This document shows, in pieces, positions 44,433-56,531 of a stretch of DNA of 64,000 nucleotides. How positions within the stretch are numbered: position 1 is the stretch's first letter; each line of letters starts with the position of its first letter. Position numbers and translations under genes: made by a program. The notes below the pieces were generated by a model that saw only the letters and a program-made list of their open reading frames with translations, did not search any database and was not told the origin of the DNA. The DNA is from Cristatella mucedo (Eukaryota > Bryozoa > Phylactolaemata > Cristatellidae): positions 682,001 through 746,000 of the forward strand of contig WPIO01000026.1 of NCBI GenBank assembly GCA_009760855.2. The letters are read 5' to 3'.

Positions 44433-46814
44433 ACGAGAGAGAGGGGGATGGATGGGAAACTGTGGGGCAGAAAACTGTGTAGCGGTTGGTGGAGAGGGTC
44501 ATACGACCCGTGCTGTAATTGGTTGACCTGTGTTGGCCGGCGGGAGCAGCCGCTGCGAACGTAGGCTAGGGTGAGGCGGTCGACCGCGGTGTGTGGTCGA
44601 CGTCGAGTAGTCTAGGGAGCCGGAATAAGAGCGAGTCAGCTCCCGCCGACCCCCCCCCCACCTTCCGCCCGGATGGTCTAGGTGCAGGTGCTTTCACATC
44701 GATGTCGCTATCCGTCACAAGTTGAGCGGAGACCGACATTCTTATGCAGGTGTTTGAATGCATTCCTTAGGATTCGGCGTCGTGCGAGCGCTAGGCCTCG
44801 AATCGCGGGCGATCGACGCAGTTGAATGCGAATGGCGAACTAAGGCGCACTACGGAGTAAGAAGAGCTGGCAAGGCAGGCAGAGGCCGACCGTAGCCAAC
44901 GCGACGCTGTGTCGGTCTTCTATGCTGCCGCTCTGAGCGGCGTGCACGCGTCCCCATTTTTGCATGAGGTCATGCTCAATTTTTACGTCCTTCAATGCTC
45001 CAAGTTTACGATTCATTTATCCTAGCATCGTGCGCGTTCTTTTTAAAACTGCTAAATCGTGCTTTCATTTATGCCCAGGACTAAAAGAGGCTAGTTTGAT
45101 GTCGCTTGCCCATTAAAGCCAAAATAGCTCATTCAATTGTGAAGCACTGCTTTCGATGTGCTTCGAAGACTTTAACCGAGACTTTATCTCTGTGCCTGGC
45201 AAACTTTCTTTGCCTGGTCTTTTACTTACAGCTTGAAAGGAAATCCCACTACAGATCGACGCGTATGCTCCGCTGGGTATCGAGCTGTAGCTGTCCGGAA
45301 GCCTACGTATTCCAAATGACCAAACTCATTCAATTGTGTACTTAATAAACTACTGAGTCCGCCTTCAGCACAGTTTTGTCTGGATGGCTGTGTGGAGTTT
45401 TGGACATATATACACGCAGACATAGTGGTTCTAATGGATAGCTTGACGCACATGTGATCGCTTTGACTAGCATGGCAGGTGGTAGCCATGGACTTAAGTT
45501 CAATCGGTCACCTGCCGCTGAGCAACTAAAGCGAAGCTCTCGTAGCTTGCTGAAGAGAATGAAATCACTATACTGGAGTGTCTTGATAGGTTATGGTCGA
45601 TGTGGTGCAGGCTAAAATCTGCTGATATATTCTGCCTAAAATCGTGGAAGCTCGTGTCGTCCTGTAGCAAGTGTTTCTCACTTGCTTATTATTTACCGTA
45701 TACGTTTACAGACATATTTATTTCTATGTATTCTACAGTTTCATTATTTTTCAAAACAAGAAACCGTAGGTCCGTGCGCAGAAGAGCTTTTTCCGGCGCT
45801 TAATGCTGACGTCAGCCAAAGTTGATCCAAGTATCAACGCCCTCTCGGAGCTGATGCAGCTTGAGGGTGAGTATTCTATTTCAATAGGGAGGAATCCAGT
45901 TTGAAAAGGTTTAGTGAGTCTGTCATGAGATCTCAAGCTAATTTTCTATTTTTTTAACTATTGGATGATAAGTAGAGCTTTACCAATACTCTTGAACCAC
46001 TTGATTCAAAAGAGCGAATTGAATGTAAAGCAGAGAGCGCGCGAAGCCTGTTTAGATCCCGAGATGACTCGTACGGTACTGTTAATACTTATTTATTCCG
46101 TTGTTTGACTATTTGAATGTGTCAATGGTTATATTTCTTCATACTTTTAAGTATATGATCAGTCGAGCATATATATAAACCTAGCAAAATGTATCCAACC
46201 GAAATCAGATATTGTTCTAGAGCGGTTAAAAAAAGTAGAGCTGAACTCACATTTCAAATTACACTCTAATACGTGAAGTTTTAGGCGAGCTATGAATTTT
46301 ACAAGGCAAAAACATACTGGAAATGAAGCTGTATAAAAGTCACAAGAATGCACCTCAACAAGCTTCACGCATGTATCTCGATCTACCATCATTCGGATAG
46401 TTGGGAGACAAGTCGCATATGACGGTGCGATCAGTAAATTTGCTATTTATAAATATATTGCTTCCGGTTTATGTCCGGGTAAGACATGGTTTGCATAACC
46501 ATTTTTATTTTATGCGGAAGTCATCAGAAATTCCGATCCCAGTTATAACATATTTGTATTTCGAACATTAGTCTACACAAATATTTAACTTTTTGGCAAA
46601 TTTTTGAAGTATTTTCCGGACATTCCCAAACAGTTTTTGGCCACGGGATTTAAGTCGTTCTACAATTTTTTTCGTTTTCACACAGCTCACGAGTCTGAAG
46701 TTTGTAAACTTAAGTGAGCTGAAAACTGCAGCTTTTGTTATAAGGAAAGTTTGTTATGTGGCAAAGTGCTAAATGCGAGTAACTGAAGACATCGCTTTGC
46801 ATACATCTGTTCTT
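44433..46814. other. Unassigned sequence, partly GC-rich
   Basis: 44510-44950 is GC- and CpG-rich with a C run at 44651-44659. The rest is ordinary or AT-rich. A possible exon-like stretch around 45801-45868 ends in G|GTGAGT but has no recognisable product. Confidence 0.35.
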
Positions 46815-47046
46815 AGAGACAAATAGAACACGATTTGTATCATCAATCAGAAAACCATCTAATGAAAACAAGAACATTGTTGAATCACAGATATACAATC
46901 CAAAAATTCTGATGTCGACGATCAACCATCTCCTCAACCGCTCCCAGATTAGCTCCTTACCTGATGATCCTTGTGATGATCTAGCCGATCGATTCTCTCG
47001 ATTCTTTGTGCAGAAGATAGACAAGATCAGGTAGTCCATCCCTGCG

Positions 47047-48693
47047 ATGACAACATTCCTAGAATGCTGTTCCCCGATTCCTGGCTGCACCTCAATTTCT
47101 ACATTTAAGCAGGTCACTAGTGATCTAGTCCTGAAGTTTGTATCTCAATCAAAGAAGATGACAAGTCCTCTTGACCCTATTCCCACTGTCCTGCTCCTAC
47201 GTTGCATTGATCTGCTGCTGCCATGCATAAATAACATAATTAATATGTCATTAGCCTCAGGTCTTGTCCCAGCACCTTTCAAAAAAGCTGTAGTCAGGCC
47301 ACTTCTCAAGAAAGCGACACTAGACCAAGAGAACTTAAGCAACTACCACACAGTCTCCCTTCTACCATTCCTATCAAAGGCACTGGAACGGGTCGTAGAG
47401 GACCAGCTGAACTCATTTATCGAAACTCCACACCTTGCTAGTAAGTTTCAGTCTGGATTTAGAGCTAATCACTCCGCAGAGTCAGCATTGCTTAAGGTAT
47501 ACAACGACTTACTTAGGAATGCAGACATGGGTAGAGTGACTCTGCTAGTTTTGCTCGATCTTTCGGCAGCTTTTGATACCATCGATCACAAAGTTCTTCT
47601 AGAGCGCCTCTCATCTCGCCTGGGAATCACTGGCACTGCTCTGCAGTGGTTCAAGTCCTATCTCAGTGAGAGACTCCATAGTATTGACGTGAATGGACAA
47701 AGATCATCTGTGGTACCTATGAAATATGAAGTACCTCAAGGCTCCGTCCTAGGTCCGGTTCTTTTCACGGTTTATACTCTCCCTCTTGCTGATGTGATTG
47801 CCAAGCACAATCTAGGCTTTCACTTCTATGCGGATGACACTCAGTTGTACCTTTGTTTTGATCCCTCCCAGCCTTCGAGCACCTCAAATTTTCCCAACTC
47901 ACTAGCTGCATGCATTGATGACATCCGCACATGGATGACAGCAAATCTTCTAAAACTAAACGATGATAAAACTAACCTACTAGTTATGGGCGAACCCAGT
48001 GTGATTCGCAAATTGGAAAGGCTTAAGCTCAAAATTGGGTCTGCCAGGATTTCTCCTGTTGAGTCAGCACGAAATCTAGGTGTCATATTCCAAAGCGACC
48101 TCTCGTTAGACGACCATATCAGCTCCACGGTCAAATCTGCCTATTTTCAGCTTCCTAACATTGCTAAAATTCCGGTTTGTTTAGATAAGGATATCACGTC
48201 CAAGTTGTTCCATGCATTCATGACATCCCATCTCGACTTCTGCAACTCACTGTATACTGGCCTACCAGCATGTGCGATCAGGCGATTGCAGTTGGTGCAA
48301 AACTCTGCAGCTAGGCTTGTCTGTCGTGAGCGTCGTCGCAGTTGCCACATTACACCACTTCTCGACGATCTGTACTGGCTACCATTCAAGCAACGGATTG
48401 ACTTCAAGGTTTTGTCGCTCACTTTTAGGTCACTTCATTCTATGGCTCCAGCCTATCTGTCAGATATACTACCCCATCAGGCCAAGCATCGTACCACCCG
48501 CTTTTCAGAATCCACCAGTCTACAAATACCTCGTACAAACCTCAAATCCTTTGGAGACCGTGCATTTAGTTCATATGCTCCCAAAGCCTGGAACTCCCTC
48601 CCGACCTGCGTCAGAACATCCCCTGTCCTGACCACATTTAAAAAGAACGTAATGACACACCAATTTAGGACAGCATTTAGTGGGTCCCTGTGA
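47047..48693 (+). pseudogene. LINE reverse transcriptase ORF, 5'-truncated
   Basis: 548 open codons. Motifs in order: SPLDPIPTVLLLRC (about residue 38), VVRPLLKKA, FQSGFRANHSAESALL, VLLDLSAAFDTIDHKVLL, PQGSVLGPVLF, FHFYADDTQLYL with catalytic YADD, LLKLNDDKTNLLVMG, SARNLGVIF. The CR1/L2 C-terminal signature follows: LVQNSAARLVCRERR, YWLPFKQRIDFKVLSLT, PKAWNSLP. It copies LINE RNA at the target site. Endonuclease is absent and a TAG 11 nt before the ATG breaks the original frame, so 47047 is only the first methionine left. Confidence 0.9.
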
Positions 48694-48858
48694 CTCGTCC
48701 TTGATGTGCTTATGTGTGCTGACACTGTGCATGCGGCCACCAACTACATTTGCATGCTGACCGTGTGCATGTCACCCCTAACCATGTTATTCATTTTGTT
48801 TGTTTATCAAACATGATATTACTCACCACTCAATTGCATTTCCCTTTGCAGAAAATTT

Positions 48859-48928
48859 AAAGCGCCCAGAGAGAGATTGAGCTCTCTGAGGGCGCTTTAT
48901 CAAGTGCATTATTATTATTATTATTATA
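48859..48928 (+). other. LINE-A 3' tail hairpin and (ATT)n
   Basis: AAAGCGCCC pairs with GGGCGCTTT around an inner GAGAG/CTCTC stem, followed by ATCAAGTGC and ATT repeats. Such tails are recognised by the LINE enzyme in stringent-type elements. The SINE-A tail has the same sequence pattern. Confidence 0.85.
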
Positions 48929-48930
48929 AG

Positions 48931-49429
48931 AACTACCATTTTACGGTAATTTGTTGACACTATAGAAGAAATATTTACAGGCAATGCTCTGGCAGAGCTT
49001 TTACAGGAAATGATAAAGAAAGACAGTTGACATTTGCAAACGCAATGAGACACTTTGCGTGGCATGATAGGCTCATTTATAAATAGCTGCCTTAATGCTG
49101 AAAACCTAGCATCCCAGAAGCAATTGCGGAAGCTGTTGCTTTTGGATTTCTTATTTTAAGAGTGCATAAATGAAGACCAGGCCAATTGAAGCCATAACAT
49201 ATTTAATCTAGCAGTTCGGATAAAGTACAGCACGATCATTGCTGTAACCATTCTCATTGTGCCATGACTCTAGGAAGAGGAACACCGGTGAAGTTTACTA
49301 TACGATAAAGCATATTGTCCCACATCATCACCTCATTTATTTCCTTCTGTAACTCTCAAAGGCTCACACACACTAAGTAGATGTTACTCAGGACAGGTTT
49401 TTGTAGCCAACTCAAATAGCCCTCTCAGC
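48931..49429. other. Unassigned intergenic sequence
   Basis: Nothing recognised. Confidence 0.4.
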
Positions 49430-50470
49430 TCTTGCGATACGCATACAGTAGCTTACAGACTTCCTCTCACGCAACAAAGAGAAAGTAAGAAGCATAGCTG
49501 AAACATGAGGGAAGTCGATAAAGTGAGTAGTATAGACGTAGCAGCTTAGGAAAAAGTAAAGTATGTGCTACAGTCTGCAGCAGGAGTGTAGATGTCGTTG
49601 CGTAAGAATTGTGGCCGAGACTTCCACCGTCTAGGATCTGCCTAGGAAAAGCGTCTGTCGCCAACAATCTCTAGGCGGTGGAATGGAATAGCTAATTTAT
49701 TTCGATAGAGGACCTACGGGTAAAAAGAGACTGAAACTGGTGGAGAAGTTTGGCGAAGTTTGTGTGAAGGAGCCATGCCATGGCGGACCATGAGGGCCAG
49801 CGTAAGAGCTTAACTCTGCATCTACTGATCAGCCGGGAACCATAACCCGGCTCCTTCGGCAAAGGAGACACGTGGCTGAACCTCTGGTATCCGCTGACTA
49901 GCCCTGCAACCACTTCCATCACCAGCGTAAGTGGCTTAATGGATTTTTTGTTAGCCCTGTCAAAATGTAATTGCAATATCAGCCAAAGCAAAACCGGGGA
50001 GCTAGTTCAAGTTTTTGCTGTGCCCAGTGAAAGACCGTTTCTAATGTCTTCTTAATGAAGCTTTTAAACTTTAAGCAGTTTTCAAAATGGCACCTAAATT
50101 CCGACCACATGGTGACGGTCGCACATGAGAATCTACTATAAGAAGAGCAAAGTCTCTTAGTCCAGCCGCACGTTTGGGGTGTCTTACGAGTAGCATTTCG
50201 GTTTTATCATCCTTTTGTTTGAGGAAATGCGTCGACATCCGGGATCGAATATCTGCAAACCAAGTATCCAGTTTATCGGTTGCTGCAGCGGATTCCGATT
50301 GGTTAAACTGCTAATACAGCTGAACATAGTCACCATAGAAGTGATAGCCACTCCCACGAGCCCGAATCACTTTTCCTGAAAGTTTAAATTTAAACGGAGA
50401 GCAGCAAAGAACAGAGAACGTATCCTTTTAGGGCTCCACGTGTGACTCTTCAGGTAGATGAGACTACCGC
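49430..50470 (-). mobile_element. LINE-B relic
   Basis: Minus strand at about 50140-50290 reads like WFADIRSRMSTHFLKQKDDK and TEMLLV, then CGRNLGAILK, equivalent to the DIRTWMTANLLKLNDDKTNLLVMG and ARNLGVIF parts of LINE-A. 49430-49640 matches the 3' part seen at 3900-4010 and 53990-54180. Frames are broken throughout. Confidence 0.6.
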
Positions 50471-51539
50471 ACGACATAAATTGAACACAATCAGGTACCT
50501 AGGAATTGAACCTCGCCAGTGCATCGTCTGACAGACCGACCGCCGTTCTCAATTGCTCAAACTAATAGATCCAGCAATAGGGCTAGGGTGGTGAGATTAC
50601 CGTTAATTTTATTTCATGAGATTTCATTGCTACATAGAGGAGAGCCGTTTCAGTGGAGTTTTTTCAGTGGAATCCCGATAGAAATTTACTTCTACTGAAA
50701 CTGCGATTATGATCACTCACCCAAGAATCACCAGCTGACCATTCGGATATTGAAGTCGTGAAATTACATTAAGTCACTATAAGTAGAAATAAAATATAAT
50801 AAAGCTCGGCTAATTCAGCAACCCACTTTATATAGAAGGGACCGAAGTTCTTAGACAGCATTCGCTTTCAGTGAAAAATAAAGGATTAGCAGCTGGAGGA
50901 ATAGCTGCCGAATCTGGATAATAAAATTCATGCAACTTACCACTTTATGTCAAAATTTGATTGAGTAGGGGGTTATTCAAGTGAGTAGCAGAGGCTAGCA
51001 GCAAAGAACACATAGACGTGAGAATAAGCACAGACAACCAAGGAATAAGAAGCCAAATGTGAGCTGTTGAAGCGAGACCAACAGTTGTAGACATGGGATT
51101 CGCAGTTTGACATATGTCCAGCGTGATGGATCAGTCACCAAAGAGTGCTTAAGCAGCTTCAGCTATGGGTACGAAGACCTGAAAGAATTGTTTAAATGCA
51201 CAAGCAAAATTATAAGTTTTGAAGGCAGGCAATCTTAAAAATCAATATATCGGCGGATTGGTGGATTTTTTCGGATGCTTGGTAGAGTCAGCTTAACAGC
51301 AGACTTCGTAAGTAGCCCAATGAAGCAGATAGAATTCTTAGCGTTCAGCGGTAAGAAATGAATCTGCGGACATCTAATTTTGGTGCAGTCTTCAACAAAG
51401 CAACATTTCGATTTGCGGAATTTCTATTCTTGGCAACGGGCTTTCTCCGATTTAATGGAGGGAAAGCCTGAGATATCCCACTCCAAGGTGGCATTGTTTG
51501 GCATTGGCGCTGACCCACAAGGCCTTCTGTGGCTTGGCT
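50471..51539. other. Unassigned intergenic sequence
   Basis: Possibly further LINE erosion; nothing I can support. Confidence 0.35.
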
Positions 51540-51960
51540 CATTGATACCTAGCTGAACTGCTGCACCAGTTTCAGCCTCATCGTGCCATTAGGTCCTCTA
51601 TGCAATATTAATTAGCTGCTCCATTCCTCCGCTTAAAGACCGTTACCGACAGAATTTTTTTTCTGTCCCGATCCTAGACTGTGGAACTCACTTCCAAATT
51701 TTACGCAACGACACCTACTCTCCTGCTGCCGACTGTGGCACATCCTTTCAGCGGTCCTGAGCTGATACGTCCGTGCTACTCGCTATGGCTAATGGCCTTC
51801 CTGAATAAGCTACGCTTCTGACTTTCCCCTTGTTGCATGAGATGAAGGAGGAACCGAATGAGTAGTGAAAGCCGCCGAGGCTTCGAGTGCGCTATAGAGA
51901 ACTCTCTCCAGCGTAGCACCTACTTAGTTTCTGTGGCTTTGTGAAGGTAAAGGCGGAAAT
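51540..51960 (+). mobile_element. LINE-B, 3' fragment
   Basis: CTGAACTGCTGCACCAGTTTC and the following 60 bp match 19820-19880. TCCTAGACTGTGGAACTCAC and the following 250 bp match 3810-4080. This shows the two segments belong to one element. Confidence 0.65.
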
Positions 51961-53119
51961 TTACTGCTTACTGACAGACCTCGTGAGCCAACATCGATCG
52001 TCAGTCACCGTATCGAATTATCAGCTATCGCTAATTATCGAGCATAAATTATCGAAAGCTCAGATGCGATCCCTCTATAGGCAGGTTTTTGCTGTAATTC
52101 ACTTCACATTTCCACATATTGGTTTCCAATTAGATGCTTCCAAAAGAAGATACCGAAAATACCTTTTGATCTCTTGTTGATCGTCGGCTGTCTCCGAATT
52201 AATTGACCTTCCGTCAAGAAATAGACCACCCGCTTCTTATCTGAACCTAGCCCAGAACACTCAGACCCTTTCAATTGGTCATCGGCCACCAGCCTCTCTC
52301 CTTTACCTGGCTCGACAGATGCCGTGGCCCCAAGTACGCGGGGACTAGAGTGAGCTTCCGTCGGTGTAAATGCTGCTTAAACGGTACTACAGCGACAGCT
52401 ACTTATCACACAATTCCAAACTGAACCTAAGCCTTTAATTAAGCATGCACGTCCGCTTTCGATGGACTGCCAACATTACATTCCATGCAAACGAACAAGA
52501 CGGAGTTCGTGCGACTTCGGAGGCCGATGAGCCCCCAATAAATTATTTCTGTCTTATCCGGCAGCATCTAAATTGAATTTATGGACATTGGCACTTTTAG
52601 ATTAATGTGGCTTCAGATTTCCATCGATTTATACATTTACATCTACAGAAGTGAGCCGCGGTTTTGCTGCTCAGCTGTAGCAAATGCACGTGGAACGAGC
52701 CAGCCCTCTGTCGGGTCCACGTGAATTGATCAGCCAGCCAGCCAGCGCCCTCTTCCGGCCGAGAACTGCAGACCCACTTTGGGCACGCTCGGCGCGGTTC
52801 ATCGGCTGGAGCTTCGGCTCTCCGGCCCGATTCCTCGTTGTGCAATACACGGCGTCGTCTGTCTGAGCCGTCCTTTTCTGTGTGCGATTGCTCGCACACA
52901 CGGAGTACTGCCTAACTCCGAGGTTAGTGTCTGTGTCTGCTCAAGCCAGAGAAGCGACTCATAGCCACATTGCCAGATCCAGACTTTGCTGAGCGGTAAA
53001 AGATAACGATGCTGGCTTAAAACTTGTCCTGCACCTTCGTTGGCGGATCGTTCGAAGTCACGTCGGGCATTACCAGCGTAGAGGGTCGTTTTGGAAATTG
53101 CGTGGAAGTTCGCTACCTC
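51961..53119. other. Unassigned intergenic sequence
   Basis: No gene, RNA or named repeat seen. Confidence 0.4.
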
Positions 53120-53370
53120 GTGTAATAGTAATATATTTGAATAGCGCCCTCAGAGAACTTAATCTTTTTCTAAGCACTGTACATTTGCTACAAAGGAAGC
53201 ATAATCGAATAGTTAGCGGTAGCATGCTCAATGAAAAACATGCATAACATGGTTAGAGGTGACATGCACAGGGTCAGCATGCAAATATGGTTAGTGGCAG
53301 CACGTACTGTGCCAGCACGCATAACCACTCAAAGGACGAATCCCATGGACCGTTTTAGAGTAAACGTCAC
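53120..53370 (-). mobile_element. LINE-A, 3' untranslated fragment
   Basis: Minus-strand LINE tail (AGCGCCCTCAGAGAACTTAA on the plus strand) followed by the 3' untranslated sequence with ACATGGTTAGAGGTGACATG and GTTAGTGGCAGCACG. No coding part remains. Confidence 0.85.
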
Positions 53371-53919
53371 CATTCCCTGGCCATATATTGCGTCTGGATC
53401 TAGCTGCAGTATAGTTACCTTACTCTTCTTAAATGTCTCGCTGTGACATGCAATACCAAGGCATACAAGCCGACTTTTAATGATGAATAGCTCCATGCTA
53501 TTCTAGGTAATGGTACTCGAGGCTTTGTACCAGGTAAGAGTTGCATTCTAGACGTCGGGTCACCGTAAGTTGTTGTTGGTCCGGGAAGGCTGCACTAGGC
53601 GCTGTCGAAAAGGCTTCTCTATATGGACATATTATTGTTGAAGTCAGCACAAGTTATTGAGTTCATACGCTTGTTTACACAAAGCGGCACAGTATGTGTG
53701 GCTGATATAACTACTTTTAGGCCATAGGGCTCAGCCACGATGCTACTATGGCAATTCTATATAGCCAGGTCTCAGCTAGCTCTGTCTCGCAGATGCGAGC
53801 AGAACCTTGGATATTGCGAGTAAGACAATAGCATCAAAAAAGCCCCGTCAACACTTACTTTGACAAGGATTGTGCTTATTCAGCTTGATTACACTCACAC
53901 CTTCAAGCACGGTTAATGT

Positions 53920-54265
53920 AATGTATCTCCGTCAGTAACTCCACAAAGTCATAAAGACCATGTGGGTGTTACGCAGGAGAGTTTTGTATAGCGCACTCAC
54001 AGCCTAAGCGGCTTTCGGTACGCATTCGGTAGCCAACAGACTTCGTCTCACGCAACAAAGAGAAAGTGGGAAGCATAGCGGAGTCAGGAGAGCAGTTGAG
54101 GTAGTGAGTAGCATAGACGTAGCAGTTCAGGACCGCTGAAAAGGATGTGCCATAGTCGGCAGTTGGAGAGTAGATGTCGTTTGTCGTGTGACGACAAGGG
54201 TCTTCGTTGTATGAAGCGTTGCAGGGAAATCTGTCCAGCCAGGCAAAGGTATCTGTTCTCACTGT
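53920..54265 (-). mobile_element. LINE-B, 3' fragment
   Basis: Inverse match to 3860-4090: AGCCAACAGACTTCGTCTCA, then CGCAACAAAGAGAAAGTGGG and TAGTGAGTAGCATAGACGTAG on the plus strand. No intact frame. Confidence 0.65.
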
Positions 54266-54297
54266 CTCACTGATGAGGAATGTTCTTCATCAATAGT

Positions 54298-54440
54298 ATT
54301 TATAATAATAATAAGAAGAAGACATTGCATAGCACCCAAGAGAACTAGCTCTCTTTCAAAGCACTTCACATATTCTGCACCGGACGTTTATCAGTTGGCT
54401 AGAGTTGACATACCTAGAGCTAGCACGCATGCACAGGCAA
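54298..54440 (-). mobile_element. LINE-A, tail fragment
   Basis: AATAATAATAAGAAG followed by a drifted tail (GCACCCAAGAGAACTAGCTC) and a short 3' untranslated remnant. Confidence 0.7.
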
Positions 54441-54499
54441 AGGACAGTTCATATTAAACCCAGCTGATTATATGTGGAGCAGTTATATTTTTAGCTTAT

Positions 54500-55310
54500 T
54501 TTTAATAATAATAATAATAATGCACTTGATAAAGCACCCTCAGAGAACTCAATCTCTTTCTAGGCGCTTTACATTTGCTGCAAGGGAAACGCGATTGAAT
54601 GGTGAGTAATATCATGCTTGATAAACAAAATAGATAACATGGTTAGGGGTGACATGCGCAGGGTCTGCATGCAAATGTGATTAGTGGCAGCGTGCACAGT
54701 GTCAGCACGCATCAACACATGAAGGACGAATCGCAGGGACCTCAATAAGAAAATGACGAATCACAGGGACCCACTAAATGCTGTGCTAAATAGGTGTTTT
54801 TTAAGTTCTTTTTAAATGTGGTCAAGTCAGGGGGTGTTCTGACGCAAGTCGGAAGGGAGTTCCAGGCTGTGGGAGCATACGAACTAAATGCACGGTCTCC
54901 AAAGGATTTGAGGTTTGTACGAGGTATTAGTAAAATGTTGGATTCCGAAAAGCGAGTGGTACGATGCTTGGCCTGGTGGGGGAGTACATCTGAGAGATAG
55001 GCTGGAGCCAAACAATAAAGTGACCTAAAAGTGCGTGACAAAACCTTGAAGTCGATCCGTTGCTTGACTGGGAGCCAGTGCAGGTCGGCAAGAAGTGGTG
55101 TGATGTGGCAACTGCGACGCTCACGACAGACAAGCCTAGCTGCAGAGTTTTGCACCAGCTGTAATCGCCTGATTGCATATGCCGGTAGGCCAGCAAGCAG
55201 GGAGTTACAGAAGTCAAGTCGGGATGTCACAAATGCTTGGACCAACTTGGACGTGGTATCCTTATATAAACAAGCCCGAATTTTAGAAATTTCTCAAGTT
55301 CTTCAAGTCT
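54500..55310 (-). mobile_element. LINE-A, 5'-truncated copy
   Basis: Open frame at 54742-55245 (167 codons) covers the C-terminal part: TSRLDFCNSLLAGLPAYAIR, LVQNSAARLVCRERRSCHIT, LHWLPVKQRIDFKVLSRT, APTAWNSLP. Then come the 3' untranslated region and the tail with (ATT)n at 54500-54530. Few mutations; a fairly recent, truncated insertion. Confidence 0.92.
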
Positions 55311-55329
55311 GGAAATGTCGTGACTTCAT

Positions 55330-55740
55330 TCGAATGTGAGTTCTGTGCTTTGGCAACAAATTAACTAAAGGCATGTTCTCCTACGGATTTGAGGTCGTTC
55401 GAGGAACAGCTTACGACTGTGTCAGATGAGTAGGTAGACAATTGCCTAGTCTGGTTGGTAAGCAGCTCGTATAGGAAGGCGTGAGCAAGAGAGTGAGAGG
55501 AACCTTAACATTACCAACTGAACCTCGAATTCGATGCTATACTTTATGTAGAGCTAGTGCTGGTCGGTAAGAAGTGGTGTAATGTGTTAACTTTGACGTT
55601 CGCAACATAGAATCAAAACTGAAGAGCTTTGCTCCAGCTGCAAGCATTTTACTGCACAGGTAGAAGGATTAGAAAACAGTGAGTTTCGCAAACGACACGG
55701 AAAGTCTCGAATGCATTTACACATGTCGATGTATTATCCC
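55330..55740 (-). mobile_element. LINE relic, older
   Basis: Weak matches in the same order as the neighbouring copy: CTCCTACGGATTTGAGGTCG, GCTGGTCGGTAAGAAGTGG, TGTAATGTGTTAACTTTGACG, then TGCTCCAGCTGCAAGC. Too decayed to give frames. Confidence 0.6.
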
Positions 55741-56209
55741 TGCCTAAGTAGGCCAAACATTTCGTATGGTCAAGCAGCTCATTGTAGACAGAATTGACCA
55801 TGAAGCTGTAGTTGTTTAGCTACGTCACTTTGGGGTGGGACACCCAGATATTGAGCAGAAGCGAAGCTGCGCGAGAGCTGGTCCTTCGCATCCGTCTTGA
55901 GGTCGATGCCTTTCAATTTCTGAGGGAAATTAAGATTTTCCTACAGCAAGAAAGCTTGCTCGGTAACATCCTGTCACTCGCGGCAGAATTGCTGTGCCAC
56001 CATGTCAGCCACTACTTGCACACTCATTCCTCGAAACGCAAATATGGCTTCCTTTTTTGCATCGATTCGGATGGTTAAGCCAGCCAGCTAATGCGGCGTC
56101 GTTTGTGAATAGAGTCAGTCACTTTCTGCTGTGCGGAAAGTGCTCGTAGAGGTTGCTAAAACTTGGTCTCCAGCGTATGATTGCATTTACGTTAGATAAA
56201 CCCACGGGA
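55741..56209. other. Unassigned intergenic sequence
   Basis: Open frame at 55812-56078 has no recognisable domain. Confidence 0.35.
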
Positions 56210-56380
56210 TGAGGATTTTGGGTGTGGTTTTTTGGGGTTGTAAGTTTTTGGGTCAACGGCTTAGGGTTTAGTTGTTAGATGCTGTATTATTTTTGTCGGT
56301 TTGAAGTTTCGGGTATAGGGTTTAGTTTGGGGTTAATGGTTAAGTGTTTAGGTTTTAAATTGAAACTCTAAGCAGAAAAT
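56210..56380. repeat. Degenerate TTTAGGG-like stretch
   Basis: Irregular GGGTTTAG, TTAGGGTTTAG and GGTTAAG words on the plus strand, more decayed than 31826-32215 and in the opposite orientation. Confidence 0.5.
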
Positions 56381-56526
56381 GTATCATCTTTAGTCGATCA
56401 GTTTGAGAAGAATGAGAGCATCCCACGTTTAGTAAATGATCTCGTGGTCGCGTTTGCACTGGTGATGGCTAGCTCATCGCTTTCAGTGGATGGTGTGACG
56501 AACAGAGCAAGAGCCTCTAGCCTGAG

Positions 56527-56531
56527 GCATG
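56527..56531. repeat. Target-site duplication GCATG (left)
   Basis: Identical to 61218-61222 on the other side of the element. Confidence 0.92.

Larger units (their letters stand above)
46815..48930 (+). mobile_element. LINE-A, best-preserved copy (CR1/L2-like non-LTR)
   Basis: Contains the reverse transcriptase and C-terminal region, a 3' untranslated region, the tail hairpin (48859-48867 pairing with 48890-48898) and an (ATT)n end. Coding similarity extends upstream of the open frame (SQIYNPKILMSTINHLLNRS), but a TAG at 47034-47036 and the missing endonuclease show it is 5'-truncated and dead. Confidence 0.92.
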
